This document shows, in pieces, positions 57,319 through 64,000 of a DNA stretch of 64,000 nt. The notes beneath the pieces were generated by a model. It ran no database searches and was not told the origin of the DNA. It saw only the letters and a list, made by a program, of their open reading frames with translations. A program made the translations under genes and the position numbers. Each line of letters starts with the position of its first letter. Position 1 is the stretch's first letter. The stretch comes from Aquificaceae bacterium (GTDB lineage: Bacteria > Aquificota > Aquificia > Aquificales > Aquificaceae): positions 1 through 64,000 of the forward strand of contig JBBFKQ010000002.1 in the NCBI GenBank assembly GCA_037481935.1. Reading direction: 5' to 3'.

Positions 57319-57705
57319 TTAAAAGTTTAAAACTATTTCTAAGATAATTCCCAGTGCATCCCTGTTAAAGACCGCCACCAGTAATGTCAGAATTATGAGC
57401 CACACCCTGATGAGCTTAAACTCCTCAGTAAACTTTGCCTGCAGCACCTTGACCTCCGCCCTTACTTTCTCTACCTCGGCCATAACCCCTGCGATTTCTG
57501 CCCTTACTTCTGCGATGTCCGCCTTCGTTACGAGTTCTTTGGTCAGTTCATCTCTCAACTCAGCCTTCAAGATAGGCTTTTGTTCATAGGCTCTTCTCTC
57601 TATGGCGGTGAGCGTCTCTTCAATAACTCTGCCAATCTTCTCCGCCTTCTCCTTTCCCAGTTCCTCTTCAAGAGTTTTGTAAACTTCATAGGGCGGGACT
57701 GCCAT
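57319..57705 (-). CDS. Coiled-coil single-pass membrane protein, paralogue of 34797-35159
   Basis: A 128-aa protein with an intact N-terminus (MAVPPYEVYKTLEEELGKEKA). A long coiled coil (about 25-100) rich in E, K, A and R follows, and a C-terminal helix (VWLIILTLLVAVF) lies near the end. Conserved blocks EQKPILKAE and ELTKELVTK are shared with the paralogue at 34.8 kb. The layout recalls DUF1640/CCDC90-type proteins. It lies between nuoA and nuoB in the same direction; a role in complex I is possible but unproved. Confidence 0.75.
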   Translation of the reverse strand: MAVPPYEVYKTLEEELGKEKAEKIGRVIEETLTAIERRAYEQKPILKAELRDELTKELVTKADIAEVRAEIAGVMAEVEKVRAEVKVLQAKFTEEFKLIRVWLIILTLLVAVFNRDALGIILEIVLNF

Positions 57706-57731
57706 GGCTTCTTAAATTATATGCCCTGCTT

Positions 57732-58088
57732 TCAGAACTGCCACTTGAAGGCTCCCTTTCTCCATTCGTAGGCAAGACCAAGTGTGAGGATAAAGATAAA
57801 AAGGAGAGCTCCCACAAGTCCATAAAGTCCAACCTCTTCAAAGACAACTACCCATGGAAAGAGAAATGCCACTTCAATGTCAAAGAGTATTAGGGATATA
57901 CCCAGAAGGTAGTAGCCCTGCTTGAAGACGCCCCTCGCCTCGGGGTCATACAGAGGCACACCGCATTCGTAAGGATAGTCCTCCATCTTTTCCTTAGTCT
58001 TTGGACCCAGAAGGTCATTGAGGAAGCTAAAGGCAAGGCCAACAAATACTGCGATCAGGAAAAAGAGAAGAATACCTAAGTATTCCAT
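57732..58088 (-). CDS. nuoA: NADH-quinone oxidoreductase subunit A
   Basis: NuoA, 118 aa, three membrane helices. The loop between helices 1 and 2 has PYECGVPLYDPEARGVF with the conserved Cys near the quinone site, then ISLILFDIEVAFLFPWVV with the conserved acidic residues. I use ATG 58088. It is the first gene of the cluster, 52 bp downstream of metK on the same strand. Confidence 0.96.
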   Translation of the reverse strand: MEYLGILLFFLIAVFVGLAFSFLNDLLGPKTKEKMEDYPYECGVPLYDPEARGVFKQGYYLLGISLILFDIEVAFLFPWVVVFEEVGLYGLVGALLFIFILTLGLAYEWRKGAFKWQF

Positions 58089-58140
58089 GGCTTTAATTCT
58101 ACCACCTTTGCTACATAATTTCAAAAGTTTATGAGCTATC

Positions 58141-59343
58141 TCAGGCTACCGGATATAGCCCCTCTACAAAGCCCTTCCATACATCGGGCATCCTTTCCAG
58201 CTCCTCCTGTGCTATCTTCTTCACCAGCGGCTCCAGCATGCTCAGGTCTTTCTTGCTCCTTACGCTCACATCCAGCACTTGAGGCTCGTTTATGGGCTTT
58301 CCTATCTGTGAAACTATGTAGCAGTATGATTCTTCAACCTCCTCTATCTCCTTTACCACCCTCTGGGCTATGAGGTTTGCCACCCTGTTGTATATCTTTC
58401 CTATGTGGGATATGGGGTTTTTGCCTGCTGCTGCTTCGAGGCTCATGGGTCTGTAGGGAGTTATGAGACCGTTCACCCTGTTGCCACGACCCACCTGACC
58501 ATCATCCCCCTGTTCTGCAGATGTGCCTGTAACGGTAATGTATACGGAGCTATTCTCCCTGCTGTCTGCAGTGTTTATAAAAACTTCAACTTCTTTACCC
58601 ACGGCTTCCTCCACCCTTTTCTTGACCTTTCTGTGCACTTCTTCTTTCTTCTGAAAGTAATCCTCTATATCCTTTATATACTTTCCTACAAAGGCAAGGG
58701 CTATGGTGAGTCTGAACTTGTTCCTTATGCGCACGCCCATAACCTTTATGTCTTCCCCTATTTCTGGATGTTCCCTTTTGATTTCTTCAGAGTTGAGAAA
58801 CCTCTCTGCCTCAAAGACTGCCTTCTCGAGGCTGTCAAGGGGTGCATAGCCTACACCAAAGGATGTGTCGTTTGCCAGAGGCACCTCACCCCTTTTCTGA
58901 AACCTTTCAAAGAGCTCCACCAGGTCCTTGCTTCCAGGCTTTATCTTGGTATGGATTACCACATGCCTTTCCACATCAAGGTTCTTTATATTTTCACTCA
59001 GCCACTTTTTTGCACTCTCAACCGCAAGCTCGTGGGCATCAAGCCTTTTGCTGTCCTTTTCCAGTATGGCTCTTCCCACAAGGTATATTTCTATGGGCTC
59101 TATAACCTCACCACCGCCAAACTCCGCCTTCGCCACTCCACCCACGAGAAGAGCCTTGTCCACGTTGTGATGCATGACAGCACCGTATTCCTTCATATAC
59201 CACAGACAGAGCTCTCTTGAGAGATTCTCTGCAAGGTAGTCGCATATGGTATCAGGGTGTCCGGTGCCCTTACGCTCCACTATTTCTGCATCAAGCTCAT
59301 AAACGGGTTTAAAAGTCATGGGTGTTATCACTATGTTTGCCAC
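58141..59343 (-). CDS. mat: S-adenosylmethionine synthetase, archaeal type
   Basis: A 400-aa archaeal-type MAT (PF01941), unlike bacterial MetK. Signatures are IVERKGTGHPDTICDYLAE, the His-Asn MHHNVDKALLVGG, GTSAEQGDDGQVGRGNRVNGLITPYRPMS and AAGKNPISHIGKIYN. It makes AdoMet from Met and ATP, which radical SAM enzymes here (KamA, HemN) consume. The start is GTG at 59343 with GGAGGT upstream; a TATACT lies further upstream on the - strand. Confidence 0.94.
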   Translation of the reverse strand: MANIVITPMTFKPVYELDAEIVERKGTGHPDTICDYLAENLSRELCLWYMKEYGAVMHHNVDKALLVGGVAKAEFGGGEVIEPIEIYLVGRAILEKDSKRLDAHELAVESAKKWLSENIKNLDVERHVVIHTKIKPGSKDLVELFERFQKRGEVPLANDTSFGVGYAPLDSLEKAVFEAERFLNSEEIKREHPEIGEDIKVMGVRIRNKFRLTIALAFVGKYIKDIEDYFQKKEEVHRKVKKRVEEAVGKEVEVFINTADSRENSSVYITVTGTSAEQGDDGQVGRGNRVNGLITPYRPMSLEAAAGKNPISHIGKIYNRVANLIAQRVVKEIEEVEESYCYIVSQIGKPINEPQVLDVSVRSKKDLSMLEPLVKKIAQEELERMPDVWKGFVEGLYPVA

Positions 59344-59413
59344 CTGTTACCTCCTTGGGAAGTTCTGAATAGAGAAAGTATAACACAGACCTTTACTGCA
59401 GTCTTCTTGCGGT

Positions 59414-59469
59414 ATAGTCTTGACAGACTATTAGAATATGCTTATAATTGAATATATGATAAAAATCAT
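59414..59469 (+). promoter_or_regulatory. Consensus sigma-70 promoter with two dyads for the rhodanese gene
   Basis: TTGACA (59420-59425), a 17-bp spacer and TATAAT (59443-59448) form a perfect consensus promoter. A 7-bp-arm dyad (ATAGTCT-TGAC-AGACTAT, 59414-59431) covers the -35. A second (ATGAT-AAAA-ATCAT, 59456-59469) lies just after the -10, near the expected start. Both are candidate operators. Confidence 0.85.
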
Positions 59470-59484
59470 CAAAGGAGGTGAATC

Positions 59485-59955
59485 ATGAAAAAGGCGGTGC
59501 TTGCCCTTGCAATTGGTGCTCTCACATTTGGTGGAACGGTATTTTCCTACGACAAGGAGCTTGCCAGACGCTTTAACGGTATGTTTTCTCAGATGACTCC
59601 AGAAGTTATAAAGCAGAGACCCTGCCAGATAACCACACAGCAACTCCTCCAGATGATACAGAAAGGTGAAGACTTTGTGATTCTTGACGTGAGGACGCCT
59701 GCGGAGATGGCGGTCGTTGGTCCAACTTGGAAAAATACCCTCTACATACCAATGCATGAACTCTTCAAGGAAGAGAACCTCAACAGGCTTCCAAAAGACA
59801 AAAAGATAGTGGTGGTGTGCCACACCGGAGACAGGGCTGCAGCGGTTGTTACCGCTCTGAGAGCCCTTGGCTTTGACAAAGCCTTTCAGTTCAGAGGCGG
59901 CATGACAGAGCTTGCAAAGGAAGTGGGAAGAGCGGCTACTGAATACGTGAAGTAA
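59485..59955 (+). CDS. Periplasmic rhodanese-like sulfurtransferase
   Basis: A 156-aa exported rhodanese. The signal peptide covers about 1-21. The domain has FVILDVRTPAEMAVVGP, and the active-site loop CHTGDR with persulfide-forming C112 and R117. A second Cys (C47) lies in the N-terminal part. It may move sulfane sulfur in the periplasm of a sulfur oxidiser; the acceptor is unknown. AAAGGAGGTG precedes the ATG, and a terminator follows. Confidence 0.92.
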   Translation: MKKAVLALAIGALTFGGTVFSYDKELARRFNGMFSQMTPEVIKQRPCQITTQQLLQMIQKGEDFVILDVRTPAEMAVVGPTWKNTLYIPMHELFKEENLNRLPKDKKIVVVCHTGDRAAAVVTALRALGFDKAFQFRGGMTELAKEVGRAATEYVK

Positions 59956-59963
59956 TCTCCTCT

Positions 59964-59978
59964 GGGGGCTACGCCCCC
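59964..59978 (+). terminator. Hairpin after the rhodanese gene
   Basis: GGGGGC (59964-59969) and GCCCCC (59973-59978) form a 6-bp GC stem with a 3-nt loop, 8 bp after the stop codon. Only TT follows, so it may act as an mRNA-stabilising hairpin or a weak terminator. Confidence 0.55.
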
Positions 59979-60006
59979 TTCTGAAAACAGACTATATTTA
60001 TCTTCT

Positions 60007-61377
60007 ATGAAAACCATCTTTAACGAAGCTCTCATAAGGAAGTATGACAGACCCGGTCCAAGATACACAAGCTATCCACCTGCCACCGAATTTCACGAGG
60101 GAGTCACTGAAGAAGACTACAGGAGAATGCTCCTGCAAAGCAATCTTTCTAAAAGACCTCTGTCCCTCTACTTTCACATACCCTTCTGTGAAAGCGCCTG
60201 CTGGTTCTGTGGATGCAACGTGATAATATCCCACAGAAAGGATGTGACCAGAAGGTATCTGGATTATCTCTACAGAGAAATGGACATGCTTAAGGGTTAT
60301 CTTGACTCCTCAAGGCCGGTAGTTCAGCTTCACTGGGGCGGAGGGACTCCAAACTTTCTGAGCAACGAAGAGATAAGGGAGTTTTTTGGAAAGATAAGGG
60401 AAGTTTTTAACATATCTGTAGATGCAGAAATAAGCGTGGAAATAGACCCCAGATACCTCTCCCATGGTCAGCTGGAGACTCTGAGAGATGTAGGATTTAA
60501 CCGCATAAGCATGGGCCTTCAGGACCTTGACCCTGATGTTCAGAAAGCCATAAACCGCATACAGCCTTACGAACTCATGGAAAGGGTAATGAGAGACCTC
60601 AGAAGCCTTGGCTTCAAGAGCATCAACATAGACCTCATATACGGGCTTCCCTATCAGACCCCAGAAAAGTTCAGAAAAACCATAGAACAGACCATAGCCC
60701 TTGACCCTGACAGGGTTGCAGTCTTTAACTTTGCCTACGTGCCATGGCTCAAGCCTCTTCAGAGGAAAATTGACCCATCAACCCTCCCCCCACCGGAGGA
60801 CAAGCTCACCATACTGGAGATGACCATAGATATGTTTCAGAGGGCGGGCTATGTCTTCATAGGTATGGACCACTTTGCCAAGCCAGAGGACGAGCTTGCT
60901 CAGGCTCAGAGAGAAGGAAGCCTCTGGAGAAACTTTCAGGGCTATACCACAAAAAAGGGTGTGGACCTTATAGGCATAGGTGCCACCTCTATAGGCATGC
61001 TTCACGAGGGTTATTTCCAGAATTACAAGACCATAAGGGAATACTACCTTGCCCTTGATGCTGAAAAACTTCCCATCATGAGGGGCTGCCTTCTCACTCA
61101 GGAGGATATGATAAGGCGTGAGGTTATAATGGACCTTATGTGCAACTTCCAGTGCAGTTTTGAAAGGATAGAGTCCATCTTTGGCATAGACTTTGAACAG
61201 CACTTCTCCTCAGAGCTTGAGGAGCTGCAGGACATGGAGAGAGATGGTCTTCTAAAGGTAGAAGACAGAAATATAAAAGTTCTGCCAGAGGGCAGACTTC
61301 TCATAAGGAACATAGCCATGGTCTTTGACCAGTATGTGAAGGCAAAGAAGGAGCAGAGATTTTCAAGAACCATATGA
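60007..61377 (+). CDS. hemN: Oxygen-independent coproporphyrinogen III oxidase
   Basis: HemN, 456 aa, radical SAM decarboxylase of heme synthesis. C61, C65, C68 and C70 ([10 protein letters not shown]) form the CX3CX2CXC motif specific for true Hem[13 protein letters not shown] at 15-26, [11 protein letters not shown] and [13 protein letters not shown] are also family marks. Length is normal. The stop overlaps the ABC ATPase ATG by 4 bp. Confidence 0.96.
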   Translation: MKTIFNEALIRKYDRPGPRYTSYPPATEFHEGVTEEDYRRMLLQSNLSKRPLSLYFHIPFCESACWFCGCNVIISHRKDVTRRYLDYLYREMDMLKGYLDSSRPVVQLHWGGGTPNFLSNEEIREFFGKIREVFNISVDAEISVEIDPRYLSHGQLETLRDVGFNRISMGLQDLDPDVQKAINRIQPYELMERVMRDLRSLGFKSINIDLIYGLPYQTPEKFRKTIEQTIALDPDRVAVFNFAYVPWLKPLQRKIDPSTLPPPEDKLTILEMTIDMFQRAGYVFIGMDHFAKPEDELAQAQREGSLWRNFQGYTTKKGVDLIGIGATSIGMLHEGYFQNYKTIREYYLALDAEKLPIMRGCLLTQEDMIRREVIMDLMCNFQCSFERIESIFGIDFEQHFSSELEELQDMERDGLLKVEDRNIKVLPEGRLLIRNIAMVFDQYVKAKKEQRFSRTI

Positions 61378-62285
61378 GGGGTGAGCTTCTTAGCGTAGAG
61401 AGAGTTTCAAAAGCCTTTACCACTGGCCTTTTTTCCAGGAGGTCTGTATGGGCTGTGAGAGAGGTGAGCTTCTATGTGAAGGCAGGGGAGATATTTTCCC
61501 TTGTGGGAGAATCTGGTTCTGGCAAGAGCACCATAGGTAAGATAATCCTAAGGTTGGAAAAGCCAAGCTCTGGAAGAGTCCTCTTTGAAGGTCAGGACCC
61601 CTTTAGTATGGGTAAGAAATACACAAGGTTTGTATCCGTGGTATTTCAGGACCCGAGAAGCTCTCTTAACCCACGCATGAAGGTCAGAGACATTGTAGAA
61701 GAACCTCTGCTGGTGCATGGCGAAAGGGACAGAAAGGAAAGGGTCCTGGAGGCTCTGAGGATGGCAGGGCTTGAGGAGGGTTTTATGAATAGAAAGCCTG
61801 AGGAGCTCTCCGGGGGTCAGAGGCAGAGGGTTGCCATAGCAAGGGCAATAGTCCTCAAACCCAGATTAATTGTTGCAGATGAGCCCACTTCATCCCTTGA
61901 TATGAGCTACAGGGCAGGCATACTGGAGCTCTTCCTCAGGCTAAGAGAAGAAGGGATAAGCACACTGCTCATAACCCACGACATAAGGGCAGTTGAGGCA
62001 GTATCCGACAGGGTTGGTGTTCTTTACAAGGGAAAGCTGATGGAGGTTGGTCCCTCAAGAGAAGTTCTCAAAGCTCCTCTACACCCCTATACGCAATACC
62101 TTATAAGCACCATGCCTGTTAGACATCCCTCTGAGAGAAGGGAGAAAACTGAGGACCTTTCCTCTGATGATTTTGAAGCACTGTGCCCTTTCTTTCCTCA
62201 GTGCAGGCACAGGTTAAAGGAGTGTGAGGATGGGGTCAAGGAGGTAAGCCTGAATGGACGCATCGTCTCCTGCAATCTATACTGA
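61374..62285 (+). CDS. Oligopeptide-type ABC transporter ATP-binding protein (OppF/DppF-like)
   Basis: A 303-aa ABC ATPase. Walker A is GESGSGKS (45-52), Q-loop [14 protein letters not shown], signature LSGGQ (145-149) and Walker [11 protein letters not shown] (167-176). The C-terminal oligo/dipeptide module has [12 protein letters not shown], and Cys-rich [17 protein letters not shown]. No permease or binding-protein gene lies next to it, so it probably pairs with remote subunits. It overlaps hemN (4 bp) and the next gene (32 bp). Confidence 0.92.
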   Translation: MRGELLSVERVSKAFTTGLFSRRSVWAVREVSFYVKAGEIFSLVGESGSGKSTIGKIILRLEKPSSGRVLFEGQDPFSMGKKYTRFVSVVFQDPRSSLNPRMKVRDIVEEPLLVHGERDRKERVLEALRMAGLEEGFMNRKPEELSGGQRQRVAIARAIVLKPRLIVADEPTSSLDMSYRAGILELFLRLREEGISTLLITHDIRAVEAVSDRVGVLYKGKLMEVGPSREVLKAPLHPYTQYLISTMPVRHPSERREKTEDLSSDDFEALCPFFPQCRHRLKECEDGVKEVSLNGRIVSCNLY

Positions 62286-63501
62286 AATTCTCATATTCCT
62301 GTCTTTGCTCTTAATGTCAGGTTTTTTCAGCTCTTCCGAGGTTGTTTTCTTTGGGGCAAACAGATACCTGCTCAAATTGAGGGAAAGGAGGAGAATATAC
62401 AGGGCTCTTCTCAGGCTGCTTTCAAAGCCCAGAGAAGTCCTGCTTACCATACTGCTGGGGAACGAGCTTGTGAACATACTTATCTCTTCTTACGGGACAA
62501 AGCTCTTTGTGGATTTCATGGGTCCCAAGGGTGCAGGATTTGCCGTTGTCTTTTCGAGCCTGCTCATATTCGTGTTTGGTGAGGTGATTCCAAAAAACAC
62601 AGTTCTTCCCTTCACCACAAGGCTCGCACCCTTCTATTACATACCCTTTGTTTTAATCCACGGACTGATGCGGCCAGTTCGTATGGCTTTTACAGGACCA
62701 GTGAGCAGGCTTACGGGGCTTTTTGATGTGGAAGAGAAAAGCAAGGAGGCAGGGGAGATTTTTATGGAAATACTTGAAACTGGGGTTTCCCTTGGCTATT
62801 TTGATAAAAAGGACGTGGAAACAGTGGAAAGAGCGATGAGCCTCAAAGACACTACAGTAAAAGAAATAATGACGCCCAAACCAGATATATTCATGCTGCC
62901 TGAAGAAGTTACCCTGGAGGAGGTTCTTGATGAAATAATTCAGAAAAAACACAGCAAAATACCCCTTTTCTCAAAGAGCCCTGATAATATGGTGGGAATA
63001 CTATACATTAAAGACATAGTGCCCCTGTCTAAAAATCTTAAGAGGCCTCTCGGGGATTTTAAAAGGGATGCTCTCTTTGTGCCGGAGATACTCAGCATAA
63101 CAGACCTGATAAAAGAGATGAGAAGTCAGGGAACGCAGACCGCCCTGGTGGTGGGAGAGCACGGAGAAATCTCCGGTCTTGTGAGCGTCTACGATATCAT
63201 GAAATACCTTTTTGGTGATGTGCCAGAGAGCTGGGAGGAAGACATAGTCAGGGTTTCAAAGGATACTTACATAGTAAGCGGTTGGGTTGATGTGGAGACA
63301 GCTGCGAGAAGGATAGGCTTTAGCCTTCCAGAAGATTACGAATACGATACAATAGGTGGTTTTGTGATGGCAAGGCTTTCAAAGGTGCCTGAGGAAGGAG
63401 ACCAGTTCTTTCACGATGGTTTCAAGTTTGTTGTGGATAAAATGGAGGGCAACAGGATACTGAGCCTTTTTATTACGGCAAAGGCGGAGGAAAAATCGTG
63501 A
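62254..63501 (+). CDS. CNNM/CBS/CorC-domain membrane protein (hemolysin C family)
   Basis: A 415-aa protein. The N-terminal CNNM (DUF21) membrane domain has GFFSSSEVVFFGANRYLLKL, GNELVNILISSYGTKL and FGEVIPKNTVLPF. Two CBS repeats (about 205-330) follow (KEIMTPKPDIFMLPEEVTL, SVYDIMKYLFG), then a CorC/HlyC domain (about 335-412, SGWVDVETAARRIGFSLPE and DTIGGFVMARL). The family is linked to Mg2+ or Co2+ efflux. It overlaps the ATPase gene by 32 bp and rpoN by 4 bp. Confidence 0.92.
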   Translation: MDASSPAIYTEILIFLSLLLMSGFFSSSEVVFFGANRYLLKLRERRRIYRALLRLLSKPREVLLTILLGNELVNILISSYGTKLFVDFMGPKGAGFAVVFSSLLIFVFGEVIPKNTVLPFTTRLAPFYYIPFVLIHGLMRPVRMAFTGPVSRLTGLFDVEEKSKEAGEIFMEILETGVSLGYFDKKDVETVERAMSLKDTTVKEIMTPKPDIFMLPEEVTLEEVLDEIIQKKHSKIPLFSKSPDNMVGILYIKDIVPLSKNLKRPLGDFKRDALFVPEILSITDLIKEMRSQGTQTALVVGEHGEISGLVSVYDIMKYLFGDVPESWEEDIVRVSKDTYIVSGWVDVETAARRIGFSLPEDYEYDTIGGFVMARLSKVPEEGDQFFHDGFKFVVDKMEGNRILSLFITAKAEEKS

Positions 63502-64000
63502 AGGAAAAGGCTATCAGGGTCATAACCCAGCCAAAGACAAGCCTGCTTCTGAAGATAGAAAACAGCCTTGACCTGCTTTTAAAGACGTCAGAGGAGCTTC
63601 TGCAGGAGCTGGAGTTAAAGCAGGAAGAGTTGCCCCACATAAAGCTCACCCTCAGAACAAAGCCAAGATGGTTCTACAGGGAATACACGGAGCCCCAGCC
63701 CACTCTTACCCAGAGTGAAATAAGCAGGGTTGAGCAGCAGGTCCGATACGAGTTTGACGGCACTGACCTTGAGATAGCCCTTGAGATACTGTCTGGTTTG
63801 AACCACAAGGGCTTTTTCTCCGGAAAGATTGAGGAAATAGCCGGGTTCTATGGCGTGAGCCCTGATTATGTGGAGGATATAAGAGAGTTCATCATGAGAG
63901 AAATAGAGCCTCTGGGAGTTGCCAGCAAGAATCTTGAGGAGTTTATTCTGTTGCAGCTTGAAGAGCTGTATCCTGGCGAAGACAGTCTTCACAGGGAAGT
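63498..64000 (+). CDS. rpoN: RNA polymerase sigma-54 factor, N-terminal part (cut by window end)
   Basis: The frame starts at GTG 63498 (overlapping the CorC stop) and runs off the window; 167 full codons are visible. The core-binding part matches RpoN: ALEILSGLNHKGFFSGKIEEIA, GVSPDYVEDIREFI and EPLGVASKNLEEFILLQLEEL. The N-terminal 45 residues (TQPKTSLLLKIENSLDLLLK then ELLQEL) are a weak version of activator-response region I, poor in Gln. Regions with the helix-turn-helix and RpoN box are outside. Confidence 0.8.
   Translation, partial: MKEKAIRVITQPKTSLLLKIENSLDLLLKTSEELLQELELKQEELPHIKLTLRTKPRWFYREYTEPQPTLTQSEISRVEQQVRYEFDGTDLEIALEILSGLNHKGFFSGKIEEIAGFYGVSPDYVEDIREFIMREIEPLGVASKNLEEFILLQLEELYPGEDSLHRE

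Noticed and set aside
58405-59220. Open frame of 271 codons on the + strand
   Set aside because: It is antisense to the AdoMet synthetase gene, whose motifs are complete; composition is a mirror of that gene.

Overview
The window is a densely packed chromosomal stretch of a thermophilic, chemolithoautotrophic bacterium of the Aquificales, most likely the Hydrogenobacter/Thermocrinis group of Aquificaceae. This rests on recognition, not on a search. The pointers are: an adjacent biotin-dependent carboxylase pair whose sizes (472 and 653 aa) match the 2-oxoglutarate carboxylase CfiB/CfiA of the reductive TCA cycle; a split CarB; a NuoCD fusion; archaeal-type AdoMet synthetase and archaeal-type riboflavin reductase; and codon use rich in AGG/AGA and ATA. 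Most neighbouring genes overlap by 1-30 bp. I see no insertion sequence, prophage, CRISPR array or rRNA. There is one tRNA gene, tRNA-Lys(CTT).

Layout. 1-5 kb: a periplasmic DsrE-like protein, a HEPN/MNT toxin-antitoxin pair, glgB, tRNA-Lys, lpxK and an LPG-synthase-like membrane protein. 5-13 kb: trpG, purD, a carotenoid-isomerase-like FAD enzyme overlapping a LytS-type histidine kinase, a 33-aa membrane micro-ORF, a flavin reductase, two small membrane proteins, photolyase and a LytTR response regulator. 13-17 kb: a copper-type TonB receptor with a DsrE-like protein under a strong promoter carrying dyads, then def and an ACT protein. 17-28 kb: a dehydrogenase, rpoD, nitroreductase, a phosphoribosyltransferase, a DUF2103/HlyD-like pair, an ilvC operon, a GGDEF protein, and a MATE-patatin-ispF-DUF420 operon. 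28-40 kb: fasciclin, DUF523/DUF1722, carB N-half, uvrA, a coiled-coil membrane protein with an amber-interrupted N-terminus, LOG family, YihY, kamA, sirtuin, thyX, rpmA/rplU and a PAQ-repeat lipoprotein. 40-48 kb: bcp, cfiA, cfiB, osmC, PhoX with a four-repeat Pho box, and thiO. 48-59 kb: pheA, DUF58, stomatin, ilvD, and a short nuo cluster (A, B, CD, H) interrupted by accessory genes, then metK. 59-64 kb: periplasmic rhodanese behind a consensus promoter, hemN, an orphan OppF-like ATPase, a CBS/CorC membrane protein and the start of rpoN.

How the genes work together. Core autotrophic metabolism (cfiBA, nuo, carB, ilvC/ilvD, pheA, trpG, purD, ispF, thiO, hemN) is mixed with small accessory genes: HEPN/MNT, Uma2, a hendecad-repeat PD-(D/E)XK protein and two paralogous coiled-coil membrane proteins. 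These sit inside or against housekeeping operons and are often translationally coupled to them. The most striking sequence-level features are these: glgB and lpxK both stop within the anticodon loop of the same tRNA-Lys gene; an amber codon interrupts a conserved N-terminus that an in-window paralogue keeps; four 11-bp Pho repeats sit at the thiO/phoX junction; near-consensus sigma-70 promoters with dyads precede two sulfur-type periplasmic genes; and a 12-bp inverted repeat encloses the start of a micro-ORF.
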